From the NCBI GenBank assembly GCA_965228905.1, contig CBDDII010000003.1, positions 1,426,001-1,490,000 of the forward strand: 64,000 bases of DNA, read 5' to 3'. Both the position numbers and the translations under genes were made by a program. Below are positions 1-10,503 of this stretch, piece by piece. Every line of letters begins with the position of its first letter. Position 1 is the first letter of the stretch. Origin of the DNA: CALKXV01 sp965228905. Its GTDB lineage: Bacteria; Pseudomonadota; Alphaproteobacteria; Rhodobacterales; Rhodobacteraceae. The notes beneath the pieces are model-generated. The model searched no databases and was not told the DNA's origin. It saw only the letters and a program-made list of their open reading frames with translations.

Positions 1-1043
<1,043 letters not shown>

Positions 1044-1109
1044 GCCGCCTTCATGCCGTGCCTCCGGGGGCGAGACAAGCCAAGAAGTCCCGCCGGTATG
1101 CAGCTTCGC

Positions 1110-1715
1110 TCAGGACCGGTGCAGGAACGGCAGGTCGTTGCCGTAACGGTCGGGGGCGGGCAGCAAGCGGGGCCGACGCGGTTCCGAGGTGTCGTTGCCG
1201 CGCATCCCGCGGGCGACGGACAAAAGCAACTTGGACTTTGGCTCGGGAGCCTTCGCCGGCGGTTTGGCGGCGTTTGCGGCCTTCGGCTTGTGCCGGAACA
1301 CCGGCGTGGGTGCACCGGGCCAATCGGGTTGTTCAAGCACGAGCGGGCGCGTCGCCTTGATCTTTGTTCTGATCGGCAGGGTAAAGGTCTGCGCGATCAT
1401 AACATTGTCCGGCGCATCGCTGTCATAGTTGGATGGCTGTTTCACCGGATCGCAGATCATGACCACCCCCATCCAGATAGCGGGGCTGATCGCCGAGAAC
1501 ATGAAAAGATGCCAGCTTGCCGAACCGACCCCAAGCGTCCAGGGCAACAGCCCCGCAGCAGTGACCGAGGTGAAAAGGCAACTCGCGGCGTATATCCAGG
1601 CGTTGGCCGAGCGTGACCGCATCAGGCGACGAAAGGCCAGCCAACTGACCGTCAGCGGCAACAGCACAAAAAGCGCACGAAACAAGAGCTGTAACAGCGG
1701 GCTCAGGATGTCCAT
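1110..1715 (-). CDS. Small multi-pass membrane protein with basic Pro/Ala-rich tail
   Basis: I do not recognise a named family. The 201-residue protein starting at MDILSPLL has about three hydrophobic segments in its first 105 residues (near 4-29, 38-62 and 68-90). A hydrophilic, lysine/proline/alanine-rich C-terminal half follows that ends in PFLHRS. An upstream in-frame start would add 11 residues (MPPGGGLRSRK), but this prefix is basic and precedes the natural membrane start, so the inner ATG was chosen. It sits upstream of radA and downstream of mlaF on the same strand. The topology suggests an inner-membrane protein with a cytoplasmic tail; the function is unknown. Confidence 0.7.
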   Translation of the reverse strand: MDILSPLLQLLFRALFVLLPLTVSWLAFRRLMRSRSANAWIYAASCLFTSVTAAGLLPWTLGVGSASWHLFMFSAISPAIWMGVVMICDPVKQPSNYDSDAPDNVMIAQTFTLPIRTKIKATRPLVLEQPDWPGAPTPVFRHKPKAANAAKPPAKAPEPKSKLLLSVARGMRGNDTSEPRRPRLLPAPDRYGNDLPFLHRS

Positions 1716-1869
1716 CTTGCGACTCCGTAAGCCACCCCCAGGCGGCATATCCCACGACTGTGGTTAAAAAAGCGTTACGAGTCTTGGCGGGTTTTCGACT
1801 GTTTCCAAATTGGAACCAGTCTGTTGCAAAGTTGCACAAAGGCGACTTCGCGCCCTCCTGCGATTGCGC

Positions 1870-2631
1870 TTATCGAACCGTCTCGATCGGGCCGTCTGCA
1901 CTGCCCGAGATGAACTGCGCCACGTAAGGATCGCCGCTGGCGTCCATTTCCGCGACGGGGCCCGTCCACTGGATGACACCACCATGCAGCATTGCAACAT
2001 CGTCGGCAATCGCGCGGACACTGGACATGTCATGGGTGATCGTCATGGCCGTCGCCCCCATTTCCACGACGATCTCGCGGATCAGATCGTTGATGACGCC
2101 CGACATGATCGGATCAAGCCCGGTGGTGGGTTCATCGAAAAAAATGATCTCTGGCTCGGCGGCGATGGCGCGGGCCAGACCGACACGTTTTTGCATCCCG
2201 CCGGAAAGCTCGGCCGGGAAAAGATCGGCGACATCCGGGGTCAGGCCGACGCGGCGCAGTTTCTCGATGGCGATTTCGCGCGCTTCGTCCTTGGGCCGCT
2301 TCAATGATCCGCGCAGCAAACGGAAGGCGACATTCTGCCAGACCGGGATCGAATCGAACAGCGCACCACCCTGGAACAGCATCCCGAACCGCGCCAGAAA
2401 GGCGTCGCGTTCCGCCGACCCCTGCCGGAGCTTCGTGACGTCGCCACCGTCGACCAGGATTTGCCCGGCGTCGGGCGCGATCAGGCCCAGCACGCATTTC
2501 AAGAGAACCGATTTGCCGGTGCCCGATCCGCCGATGATGACCATGCTTTTACCCGAGGCCAGCGTCAGGTCGACACCGCGCAGCACCGCCTTGGGGCCAA
2601 AGGATTTATAAACGCCGGAAAGCTCGATCAT
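1870..2631 (-). CDS. mlaF: Phospholipid/retrograde lipid transport ABC ATPase (MlaF type)
   Basis: This is the ATP-binding subunit of an Mla-type ABC system, which moves phospholipids between the outer and inner membranes to maintain outer-membrane asymmetry. The 253-residue protein shows Walker A GGSGTGKS (about 34-41), an ABC signature LSGGMQKR and Walker B IIFFDEPTTGLDP. The start chosen (MIELSGVYKSFG) overlaps the mlaE stop by four bases (ATGA), which indicates translational coupling. The adjacent permease gene supports an MCE-type rather than a drug-export role. No MCE-domain (MlaD) gene lies in the window, so the periplasmic partner must be elsewhere. Confidence 0.9.
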   Translation of the reverse strand: MIELSGVYKSFGPKAVLRGVDLTLASGKSMVIIGGSGTGKSVLLKCVLGLIAPDAGQILVDGGDVTKLRQGSAERDAFLARFGMLFQGGALFDSIPVWQNVAFRLLRGSLKRPKDEAREIAIEKLRRVGLTPDVADLFPAELSGGMQKRVGLARAIAAEPEIIFFDEPTTGLDPIMSGVINDLIREIVVEMGATAMTITHDMSSVRAIADDVAMLHGGVIQWTGPVAEMDASGDPYVAQFISGSADGPIETVR

Positions 2632-3401
2632 GCCGCGAAAAACAACTCTGTCAGAATGAAGTTGGCCGCGAGGATCAGCACGCTGGCGGCCACCACGGCC
2701 CCCTTGGTGGCCCGACCTACGCCCTGCGCCCCACGGCCCGAGCGCATCCCGAAGTAGCATCCCATCAACGCGGCGAGAAAGCCGAAGACAGCCCCTTTCG
2801 AGAGCGAGGACAGGATGTCCAGCGGTTCAAGGAAGTTGACGGTGTTGCGCAGGTAGGTGCTTGCGTTGAAGCCAAGCCGTTCGACGCCGACAAGGTACCC
2901 GCCCATGATCCCGATCACGTCGCCCACGCCCACCAGCACCGGCATTACCAGGGTGGCGGCCAGCACGCGGGGCAGAGTGAGGTATTTCATCGGGTTGGTC
3001 GAAAGGGTGGTCAGGGCGTCGATCTGCTCGGTCACCTTCATGGTGGCGATTTCGGCCGCGATCGAGGATGTCACGCGGGCGGCGATCATCAACCCGACCA
3101 GCACCGGGCCAAGCTCGCGCACCATGCCGATGGCGACGATCTGCGGCACCACCGCCTCGGCCGAAAAGCGTGCGCCGCCTGCATAGATCTGCAAGGCCAG
3201 CGCCCCGCCGGTGAAGATCGTCGTCAGACCCACCACGGGAAGCGAGAAATACCCGATCTGCATCAGGGCGTTGGCAAATTCACGCGGGTAGAAGGGCGGG
3301 CGGAACAGGTGGCTGATGGTTTCAGCGGCAAAGAGCGCGACACGCCCGATGGCGGCCAACATGCCCAGAACCATGCGTCCGATGGTGGCGAGAAAGCTCA
3401 T
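2628..3401 (-). CDS. mlaE: MlaE-type lipid ABC transporter permease
   Basis: This is the inner-membrane permease partner of MlaF (MlaE/TTG2B/YrbE family), 257 residues, close to the usual family length. It has an amphipathic N-terminus, about five hydrophobic segments, and the family hallmark around VRELGPVLVGLMIAAR followed by AAEIATMKVTEQIDAL. The start codon overlaps the alr stop by four bases (ATGA) and its own stop overlaps the mlaF start by four bases. alr-mlaE-mlaF is therefore a tightly coupled operon. The function is inferred from family and partner. Confidence 0.92.
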   Translation of the reverse strand: MSFLATIGRMVLGMLAAIGRVALFAAETISHLFRPPFYPREFANALMQIGYFSLPVVGLTTIFTGGALALQIYAGGARFSAEAVVPQIVAIGMVRELGPVLVGLMIAARVTSSIAAEIATMKVTEQIDALTTLSTNPMKYLTLPRVLAATLVMPVLVGVGDVIGIMGGYLVGVERLGFNASTYLRNTVNFLEPLDILSSLSKGAVFGFLAALMGCYFGMRSGRGAQGVGRATKGAVVAASVLILAANFILTELFFAA

Positions 3402-4444
3402 GTACCACCCTCGTAGGTGCGGTTGTAGCGTGCACCGAGCGAGGTGAGTATTTCATACCCGATCGTCCCCGCCGCCTCGGCCACGTCATCGACCAGCCGG
3501 TTGGGGCCGATCACCTCAAGCGCCTCGGGCACCTCGTCAAGCGCACTGACATCCACGGTGATCAGATCCATCGACACACGGCCCACGACGGGGCAGGGGG
3601 TATCCCCCGCGTAAAGCACGGCTTTCGGTCCCATGGCGCGGATCAGCCCGTCGGCATATCCGGCGGCGACCGTGGCGATGGTGGTTTCCACCTTGGCCGT
3701 CCATGAATTGCCGTAGCCGACGGTTTCGAAGGGGCGCACAAGGCGGGTCTGGATCACGGGGGCCATGACGCGAACCGCCGGTTTTGCCTTGGAAAACGGC
3801 TGACCACCGTAAAGCCCGACGCCGGGGCGCGTGAGTTCAAAGTGATACTCAGGGCCCAGAAGCACACCGCCCGTCGCGGCAAGCGAGCGGCGATGCGCCA
3901 CGCCGTCGGTCATGTGCCTGAAAGTGCGCAATTGCTGGGCGTTCATCGGGTGATCCGGTTCATCCGCGCAGGCCAGATGGCTCATGACCAGACGCGGCCC
4001 GGCTTCCATCAGGTCGGACTTCAGGGCGTCCCAATCGTCCGGTTCCAGCCCAAGCCGGTTCATGCCTGTGTCCAGTTGCACGCCGAAGGGTTGGCCGGGC
4101 GCGGTCTTGAAGTGGCGCACCACCTGTTCCGGCGCGTTCAGCAAGGGGATCAGCGCGGCTTCTTCCAGTGTGCCGGTATCGCCGTCCATATGGCCCGAAA
4201 AGACATAGATGTCGGGGTCCGGGCCAAGCGCCTTGCGCACCACGCGGCCCTCTTCGGCCACCGCGACGAAGAAGCTTTGCACGCCTTTCGCGGCAAGGGC
4301 GCGGGCCACCTCGGCGGCCCCCAGGCCATAGCCGTTCGCCTTGACGACGGCGGCGGTTTCGACGCCCGTGCCCGACATGGCATCCAGCGCCGCCCAGTTG
4401 TCCTGAACGGCTGCAAGGTCGATGGTGAGATCCGCCGCTGCCAT
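3398..4444 (-). CDS. alr: Alanine racemase
   Basis: This PLP enzyme interconverts L- and D-alanine for peptidoglycan synthesis. The PLP-binding lysine is in AAVVKANGYGLG (K35 with this start), and the opposite-face catalytic tyrosine is in VGYGNSW. Length from the chosen ATG (MAAADLTIDL) is 348 residues, normal for the family. An in-frame ATG 63 bases upstream would add a 21-residue proline-rich leader. Neither start has a clear Shine-Dalgarno sequence, and the inner one was preferred because family homology begins at LTIDL. It is the first gene of the alr-mlaE-mlaF operon and diverges from the histidine phosphatase. Confidence 0.93.
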   Translation of the reverse strand: MAAADLTIDLAAVQDNWAALDAMSGTGVETAAVVKANGYGLGAAEVARALAAKGVQSFFVAVAEEGRVVRKALGPDPDIYVFSGHMDGDTGTLEEAALIPLLNAPEQVVRHFKTAPGQPFGVQLDTGMNRLGLEPDDWDALKSDLMEAGPRLVMSHLACADEPDHPMNAQQLRTFRHMTDGVAHRRSLAATGGVLLGPEYHFELTRPGVGLYGGQPFSKAKPAVRVMAPVIQTRLVRPFETVGYGNSWTAKVETTIATVAAGYADGLIRAMGPKAVLYAGDTPCPVVGRVSMDLITVDVSALDEVPEALEVIGPNRLVDDVAEAAGTIGYEILTSLGARYNRTYEGGT

Positions 4445-4537
4445 GGCAATGGGTGTCGGGGAAGGCGCAGGCAAGGTCAAGCCCCGGATTGGCAAACTCC
4501 GGCCCATGGGCTAGGCGATACCGCAAAGGAGAATGCC

Positions 4538-5179
4538 ATGGGCGAAATCATCCTGGTGCGGCACGGTCAGGCCAATAGTGCGGCGACCAACGAAGAAGAC
4601 TATGACCGCCTGAGCCCCCTTGGCTGGCAGCAGGCCGAGCGTCTGGGAAACTGGATGCGCGCCAATGACTATCATTTCGACCACATCCTGTCCGGCACAC
4701 TGCGCCGGCACCGGGAAACCGCCCAAAGCATGGGGTTTCAGGGCGATGAGGATGCCCGGCTGAACGAGATCGACTATTATCGCCTCAGCAACTCGATGCT
4801 GGAGCGGAAGGGCGAACCCCTGCCGACCGACGACACCTTCGTCGATCACATGCCCAAGGTGCTGGCCGCCTGGAAACTGGCCGAGATCGAGGGCACAGAG
4901 ACCTATGATGCCTTTGAAACGAGGGTCGCGCTTTTGCTGGCCGAGGCGGCGATTCCCGGCAGGCGGCTTTTGTGTGTGACCTCGGGCGGGGTGATCGGGA
5001 TGATGATCCAGCAGATCCTTGAACTGGACCTGATGAAGCTGTCGCGGGTCATGCTTCCGATCTACAACACCTCGATCCACCGGTTGCATGTGCGCGACGG
5101 AGAAACCATGCTGGCCGGGTACAACGCCATTCCCCACCTTGAAGGGCCCGATTATCTGACCGCCCGCACCTTTGTCTGA
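4538..5179 (+). CDS. Histidine phosphatase family protein (phosphoglycerate mutase-like)
   Basis: A 213-residue member of the histidine phosphatase (PGAM/SixA-like) superfamily. It begins with the signature LVRHGQANSA, in which the histidine of RHG is the phosphorylated nucleophile; SGTLRRHRETA follows and a late VTSGGVIG region is present. A good ribosome binding site (AAAGGAGAA) precedes the ATG. The long upstream open frame is only antisense to alr and is not used. The substrate cannot be told from sequence: a sugar or nucleotide phosphate or a phosphoprotein are all possible. It is followed after 6 bases by the glutathione transferase gene, so the two are probably cotranscribed. Confidence 0.85.
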   Translation: MGEIILVRHGQANSAATNEEDYDRLSPLGWQQAERLGNWMRANDYHFDHILSGTLRRHRETAQSMGFQGDEDARLNEIDYYRLSNSMLERKGEPLPTDDTFVDHMPKVLAAWKLAEIEGTETYDAFETRVALLLAEAAIPGRRLLCVTSGGVIGMMIQQILELDLMKLSRVMLPIYNTSIHRLHVRDGETMLAGYNAIPHLEGPDYLTARTFV

Positions 5180-5185
5180 GGTCTT

Positions 5186-5797
5186 ATGCTGAAACTCTTT
5201 TGCGCTCCGATGACGATCTCTGCCGCCGTGGTGGTGACCCTGAACGAAGGCGTGCATTGGGAAGCCGTGCGCGTCGACATCAAGGGGGGCGAGCAGACAA
5301 GGCCCGAATACCTGGCCATCAACCCCAAGGGCCGGGTGCCGGTGCTTCTGACGCCCGAAGGTGCCTTGACCGAAACGGGCGCGATCCTTGAATACCTGGG
5401 CGAAACCGCCTTACCAGCACTTCTTCCCGCCGACCCGTTGCACCGGGCGCGGATGCGCGAGGTCATGTATTACATCGCCTCGACCTTTCACATCGCCCAC
5501 GCCCACAAGCTGCGCGGCTATCGCTGGGCCGATCAGGACAGTTCTTACGAAGACATGCGCGCCAAGGTGCCCGAGACGATGGCGGCCTCGGCGGCCTATG
5601 TCGAAAGCCTGATCGAGGGGCCGTATCTGTTCGGCGCGGATCTGACGCTGGCCGATCCGTATCTTTATACGCTGGTCACTTGGCTGGAACCGGACGGGGT
5701 GGGCCTTTCGGCCTATCCGAAGCTCACGGCCTTCAAGGCCGCGATGGAAGAACGCGCATCGGTGAAAAAGGCCATCGCCAACGGATTCTTCGGCTAG
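5186..5797 (+). CDS. Glutathione S-transferase family protein
   Basis: A 203-residue cytosolic GST-like protein. The N-terminal thioredoxin-fold domain (MLKLFCAPMTIS) carries the conserved glutathione-site pattern GRVPVLL and the E/TGAILEYL segment. The C-terminal all-helical domain begins around residue 85 and includes LFGADLTLADPYLYT, the N-capping-box region typical of GSTs. It lies six bases after the histidine phosphatase and its end overlaps the convergent mscS-like gene by four bases. The substrate is unknown; detoxification or glutathione-dependent isomerisation is plausible. Confidence 0.88.
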   Translation: MLKLFCAPMTISAAVVVTLNEGVHWEAVRVDIKGGEQTRPEYLAINPKGRVPVLLTPEGALTETGAILEYLGETALPALLPADPLHRARMREVMYYIASTFHIAHAHKLRGYRWADQDSSYEDMRAKVPETMAASAAYVESLIEGPYLFGADLTLADPYLYTLVTWLEPDGVGLSAYPKLTAFKAAMEERASVKKAIANGFFG

Positions 5798-7134
5798 TCC
5801 TCGGCTTTCGGCGCGTCTGAAGTCTCTACCGCCGCGAAGTCCTTTTCGTCGCCCAGCATCCGAACCTCCCGCTGCGGGAAGGGGATCGAAATCCCGGCCT
5901 CCTGAAACGCATCCCAGAGGGCAAGGAAGACATTGCCGCGAATGTTGGTCAGCCCGCCCGTCGGGTCGGTGATCCAGAACCGCAGGATGTAATCCACAGA
6001 ACTGTCTCCGAACCCCGTGATATGACAGACCGGCGGGCGCGAGGTCAGCACGCGATCCACACCCTTGGCGGCTTCGATGGCGATACGGCGCACCTCGTGG
6101 GGGTCGTCGTGATAGGCGGTGCCGAAATGGATGTCCAGCCGGACGAAGTCGTTCGAATGAGACCAGTTGACCACCTGTCCGGTGATCAGATCCTCGTTCG
6201 GGATCAGGTATTCCGTCCCGTTGCGCGTGGTGATCGAAACATAGCGCGCGCCAAGGGCGTTGATCCAACCAAAGGTATCGCCGATCGAGATCACGTCGCC
6301 GGGCTTGATCGACTTGTCCAGCAGGATGATGACCCCCGAAACGAGGTTCGACACCACCTTCTGCAGACCGAAGCCAAGGCCCACACCGATGGCACCGGAA
6401 AGAACCGCGAGCCCGGTCAGATCGACGCCGACCATCTTCAGCCCGATGAAGAAGGCCGCACCGAACAGCAGGACTTGCAATACCTTGACGGCCAGAACCT
6501 GCATCGAGGGCGAAATGTCCTTGTTCGACTGGATGGTCCGGGTCGCGCCGTGCGTAGCCAGGCGCGCCAGCGTGAACAGAACCCCGATAATCACGCAGGC
6601 CTGGATCACGCTCAGGATGGACAGGTGGAAATTGCCGATGTCGATGGCAACGCTGTCCAGAATGCCGCTCAACTCGTCAGTGACGCCTGCGTAATAAAGC
6701 ACCACAAAGATCCAGAGCGACCATTTGACGAAACGTCTGAGCGTCTGGTTCCGGATCAGCCTTGTGGCGAAAAAGACCGCGATGATGGCGACGCTGATGG
6801 CACTTGCCAGTTCCAGCATGTAACGGCGTGACGGGAAGGGCGAGACCTCGGCCATGATCTGAGCGGCAAGGGTCACGATCACCGCAAACAGGATCCAGCC
6901 CATCCGCTGCCGGATCAGGGCAAGGATACGCAACTGCCACTTCGGGCGGCCCTCAAGCGTGCGGATCCATTCGGTGAACTTCGGCTCAAGCCAGCGGCCA
7001 AGGCCAAAGGCCAGGACGATGCAGAACACGAGTATGCCGACCTGGTAAAGCCGCATGGGCGAGAGCAGCAACCGCCCCTGCACCATCGCCTGTTCCCAAA
7101 GATCGCTGAGTTCCGGGCTCAATACGCTTTCCAT
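5794..7134 (-). CDS. MscS-family mechanosensitive channel
   Basis: A 446-residue inner-membrane channel of the small-conductance mechanosensitive family. Hydrophobic helices occur near residues 30-50, 78-100, 105-125, 140-160 and 175-195. The pore-lining TM3 and following beta domain are clear: glycine/alanine-rich AIGVGLGFGLQKVVSN and VSGVIILLDKSIKPGD, the strongest MscS signature. A cytoplasmic vestibule domain follows, and the acidic C-terminal tail ends in AEDA/PKAED-like residues. Presumed role is release of osmolytes on hypo-osmotic shock. It stands alone, convergent with the GST gene and divergent from the DUF3179 gene. Confidence 0.92.
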   Translation of the reverse strand: MESVLSPELSDLWEQAMVQGRLLLSPMRLYQVGILVFCIVLAFGLGRWLEPKFTEWIRTLEGRPKWQLRILALIRQRMGWILFAVIVTLAAQIMAEVSPFPSRRYMLELASAISVAIIAVFFATRLIRNQTLRRFVKWSLWIFVVLYYAGVTDELSGILDSVAIDIGNFHLSILSVIQACVIIGVLFTLARLATHGATRTIQSNKDISPSMQVLAVKVLQVLLFGAAFFIGLKMVGVDLTGLAVLSGAIGVGLGFGLQKVVSNLVSGVIILLDKSIKPGDVISIGDTFGWINALGARYVSITTRNGTEYLIPNEDLITGQVVNWSHSNDFVRLDIHFGTAYHDDPHEVRRIAIEAAKGVDRVLTSRPPVCHITGFGDSSVDYILRFWITDPTGGLTNIRGNVFLALWDAFQEAGISIPFPQREVRMLGDEKDFAAVETSDAPKAED

Positions 7135-7257
7135 GTCCTACCTTGGACCGAGCCCGCCACATCTTGCAAGGTGATCGCAAGCGATCAACAGAGCGTGAGG
7201 GGGCTACTTTCGTGGGTCAGCCGCGGGCAAGATTTCCTCGGTTGAGGGAGGACCGTC

Positions 7258-8229
7258 ATGAGATTTTTGCGCATTCTGAGCCTTGTCGCCCTGCTGGCAT
7301 CCACGGGGGCCGCTTTGGCGGATCCATCGTTCTGGCGCCACGAATGGCCCGACACGGATTTCGGCAAGACCACGATCAGGAACTGGGTCGAGATACTTTC
7401 TGGCGGGCCGCCGAAAGACGGCATTCCAGCCATCGACGATCCCCAGTTCGTGCGGGTGGCCGAGAAATCCGGTCTGGGCGAGCGAGAAGCGGTCATCACC
7501 GTGGAAATCGACGGGCAGGAGCCCCGCGCCTATCCCATCCGCTACCTGACCTGGCACGAAATCGTCAACGACCGGATCGGCACGCTTCCCGTTGCGGTGA
7601 CCTTCTGCCCCCTGTGCAATTCGGGCCTGACCTTCGACCGGCGCGTCAATGGCCGGGTGCTGTCGTTCGGCGTTTCCGGCAAACTCAGGAATTCCGACAT
7701 GGTTATGTACGACCGTGAAACCCAAAGCTGGTGGCAACAGGCCATCGGCACCGGGATCGTGGGCGAGATGACGGGGGTGGAACTGGTGCAACTGCCGTCA
7801 TGGATGGAAAGCTGGTCGGAATACAAGGAACGCAATCCAACGGGTCTGGTCATGGCCACACCACCATGGCGTCGTGCCTATGGCCGCAATCCTTACGTTT
7901 CCTATGACAGTTCGCATCGCCCGTTCCTTTACAACGGCGAGATGCCGCCCCACGGCATTCCGGCCCTTGCCCGCGTCGTGCGGGTGGGCGACAGGGCCTG
8001 GCCCCTGGCGCGACTAAGCAAGGAAGGCGATGTCACCGAGCAAGGACTGACCTTCACCTGGGAAAGCGGCCAATCCTCCGCTCTCGACACGGGCGACATC
8101 GGTGGCGGCAAGGATGTGGGCACGGTCCGCGTTCGCGACGAGACGGGCAGGGACGTGCCCCATGACGTGATGTTCGCCTTTGCTTTCCACGCCTTCTGGC
8201 CGGACGGAAAATGGATGCTGGGGAACTAG
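7258..8229 (+). CDS. DUF3179 domain-containing exported protein
   Basis: A 323-residue secreted protein. The N-terminus (MRFLRILSLVALLASTGAALA) is a clean Sec signal peptide with an AxA cleavage site. The mature part matches DUF3179: YPIRYLTWHEIVND, then FCPLCNSGLTFDR with two cysteines separated by two residues, then SGKLRNSDMVMYDRETQSWWQQ. The family's biochemical role is not established; the conserved cysteines and tryptophans suggest a periplasmic redox or binding function. No operon partner is evident. Its end is followed after one base by the convergent AlkB-like gene. Confidence 0.85.
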   Translation: MRFLRILSLVALLASTGAALADPSFWRHEWPDTDFGKTTIRNWVEILSGGPPKDGIPAIDDPQFVRVAEKSGLGEREAVITVEIDGQEPRAYPIRYLTWHEIVNDRIGTLPVAVTFCPLCNSGLTFDRRVNGRVLSFGVSGKLRNSDMVMYDRETQSWWQQAIGTGIVGEMTGVELVQLPSWMESWSEYKERNPTGLVMATPPWRRAYGRNPYVSYDSSHRPFLYNGEMPPHGIPALARVVRVGDRAWPLARLSKEGDVTEQGLTFTWESGQSSALDTGDIGGGKDVGTVRVRDETGRDVPHDVMFAFAFHAFWPDGKWMLGN

Positions 8230-8230
8230 G

Positions 8231-9367
8231 TCAGGGCGTGGAGTGATCTGGCCCTTGCTTCGCACGCGATCTCCGAACGTGCGATGATGCGTCAGACCTG
8301 ACCGGAACGAAGGCCTCGCTGCCAGAGGCCAACAACGCCAATTCCTCGTCAGTCGCGAAATTCCGATCCCAGTATTCCAGCCGGGGTGTCATCAGCCGCA
8401 ACCAGACGCCGGGAAGACCGACAAGGATCGAGTTCAGCGCCGGGCCGAATGGCAAAAGCGGCATGTCGCCTTCAGCGTTCAACGCCCAATAGGGTTGGCT
8501 TGGGGCCATGTGGTGGTGCGAATGGCTGGTCAGGTTGAGGGTAAAGCCCGAACTGATCGTGAACCGCGTGTTCCAGGAATGGCGATAGCCACAAGGGGTG
8601 CCGGGAACCCGCATCACGCCGTAATGGGCCATGTAGTTGAATGCCTCCATACCGCGTATCGCGTAAAGCGCGGGCAACACGACGACCGGCAGGACGGTCG
8701 GACCGAAAAGCGCGGTGACCAGCACCAGGTAAGCGGCAGACATCGCATAACCCCGGATCGCGCGGTTGCGCCATGACCAATGCGACAGGCCTTTCCGCGC
8801 CAGCCTCTCACGCTCGAACTGCCAAGGTCCGCTGTGTTGGGCGGGGACCGAGCGCATCATATAGGCTCCGAACCGCTCGCCCCGCCGCGCAGTCAGGGGA
8901 TCGCCCGGCGTGCCGACGGTGACATGATGGCGATAGACGTGGTCGATCAGAACCGAAGGGTGCAGGCAGACGGCAAACAAGGCGCGGGCGATTTCATGGT
9001 CGTACCAGCGCTTCGAATGCGCCAGCTCGTGGCCCGGATTGCCACAGCCGACCGCAAGGATCGGGCCGAAGGTCATCGCGACACCGATGGTCTGCACCCA
9101 GGTGTCGGAAGTCATCGCCACCGAAATCCCGATGGCGATCAGCGCGAACTGCAAGGCGCAGATGACATAGACCAGAATGCGACCCGGCGTGCCGAGATCC
9201 GTCATCTCGTCCACGCCCGAGCGATCTTCGACGAAATCGAATCCAAGCGACATGGTCAGAAAAACGACAAGACCCAGAAAGGTGAACCAGCCGCCCAAGA
9301 GAAAACCCGCGATCACAAGGATCTGGATCGTCGGCAGAATAAAGAACTTCCACGGCATCATCAGCAT
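8231..9367 (-). CDS. AlkB-like membrane di-iron monooxygenase (alkane/xylene monooxygenase family)
   Basis: A 378-residue integral membrane non-haem di-iron oxygenase. Three histidine clusters characteristic of the family are visible: HELAHSKRW (about 113), HVYRHH (about 143) and HSHHH (about 282). There is also NYMAHYG (about 244), close to the NYxEHYG alkane hydroxylase signature. Several hydrophobic helices surround these. Known family members hydroxylate medium-chain alkanes or related hydrocarbons using rubredoxin as electron donor; no rubredoxin gene is nearby. The departure from NYxEHYG (E to A) leaves the substrate uncertain. It is transcribed divergently from the fatty acid desaturase gene. 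Confidence 0.86.
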   Translation of the reverse strand: MLMMPWKFFILPTIQILVIAGFLLGGWFTFLGLVVFLTMSLGFDFVEDRSGVDEMTDLGTPGRILVYVICALQFALIAIGISVAMTSDTWVQTIGVAMTFGPILAVGCGNPGHELAHSKRWYDHEIARALFAVCLHPSVLIDHVYRHHVTVGTPGDPLTARRGERFGAYMMRSVPAQHSGPWQFERERLARKGLSHWSWRNRAIRGYAMSAAYLVLVTALFGPTVLPVVVLPALYAIRGMEAFNYMAHYGVMRVPGTPCGYRHSWNTRFTISSGFTLNLTSHSHHHMAPSQPYWALNAEGDMPLLPFGPALNSILVGLPGVWLRLMTPRLEYWDRNFATDEELALLASGSEAFVPVRSDASSHVRRSRAKQGPDHSTP

Positions 9368-9495
9368 GATTGCGCCCCCAATGGGTCAGCATCTTACCCA
9401 ACCCGTCCGACCTGACAACTGTCGTGAGTGCTTTCGCTTTTGCGCGTCCTTCGCCAATTTGTATAATCGGTGCGGAATCGGGATGGGAATTGGCT

Positions 9496-10503
9496 ATGAC
9501 GGCAACCGGAGCACCCACGATCCGCTCTGTCGCAAGGCAATATGCGAAATCCGACGACCGGCGTGCATGGATCGAACTGGCAATCACACTGCCGCTGTTC
9601 TTCGCCGCCCTGGCCGCCGGGATCGCCGCCGTCGGGAACTGGCCGCTCATGATGCTTGCCATCCTTGTCGCGGCGGGGGCGGGGCTGCGCACCTACATGA
9701 TCCAGCACGATTGCCTGCACGGATCTTATTTTTCAACGCGCCGCACCAACGACATCGTTGGCAGCCTGATTTCGCCCGTCGCCCTGTCGCCCTATCGCGC
9801 GACGCAATACATCCACAATCTGCACCACACCCATGTCGGCGACCTCGACCGCCGCGACGCATTCGAGATCATGATCATGACGCGCGACGAATGGGATGCG
9901 GCAAGTCCGGGGCGAAGGCTGTTCTATCGCATCTATCGAAGCCCGGTGACACTGGTCCTGATCGGCCCCTTCGTGTTCTTCGCAATCCTGCGAAGGATGC
10001 CGCTTTACGGATTTCGCGTTGGGTTCTGGGACATGGTGCTGCATAACGTCCTCCTTTTGACGATGGTTCTCGGCCTTTGGGTGGCGGCAGGCTGGGCGGG
10101 CGTCGGCGTCTGGCTGGGTGCTGTCTATTTCGCGACGTCCTTCGGTGCATTGATCCCCTACGTCGTCCACAACTTCGAAACCGTAAGATGGGGCACCAAA
10201 CCCGAGTTGGATTTCGAAACCGCGGCGCTGAAAGGCTCGGCGGTGCTGGACTGGGGGGCGTTCTTTGACTGGGCGACGCTCAATATCGGCTACCACGACC
10301 TGCACCACCTGAACGCACGGATCCCCGGTTACAAGCTGAAGGCCGCCCACGGAGAGCTTGAAGAGCGGGGGCTTTTGACCTCGGTCCGTATCGGGTTCCT
10401 CGACGGGCTGCGCTGCTTGCGCTGGAAACTCTACGACGAAGCGGAAACGCGGATGATTACCTTTCGCGAGGCCGAGGCCAAACCGCTTGAGGCGGCGGGA
10501 TGA
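9496..10503 (+). CDS. Membrane fatty acid desaturase
   Basis: A 335-residue desaturase with the three histidine boxes expected for a di-iron acyl-lipid desaturase: HDCLH (71-75), HNLHH (107-111) and HDLHH (267-271). About four transmembrane helices flank the boxes. The ATG giving MTATGAPTIR was chosen over a start 126 bases upstream because the intervening prefix is unlike the family N-terminus. It is divergent from the AlkB-like gene and overlaps the downstream lipoprotein start by four bases, so those two are likely coupled. A role in membrane lipid unsaturation is likely; regiospecificity cannot be read from sequence. Confidence 0.87.
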   Translation: MTATGAPTIRSVARQYAKSDDRRAWIELAITLPLFFAALAAGIAAVGNWPLMMLAILVAAGAGLRTYMIQHDCLHGSYFSTRRTNDIVGSLISPVALSPYRATQYIHNLHHTHVGDLDRRDAFEIMIMTRDEWDAASPGRRLFYRIYRSPVTLVLIGPFVFFAILRRMPLYGFRVGFWDMVLHNVLLLTMVLGLWVAAGWAGVGVWLGAVYFATSFGALIPYVVHNFETVRWGTKPELDFETAALKGSAVLDWGAFFDWATLNIGYHDLHHLNARIPGYKLKAAHGELEERGLLTSVRIGFLDGLRCLRWKLYDEAETRMITFREAEAKPLEAAG

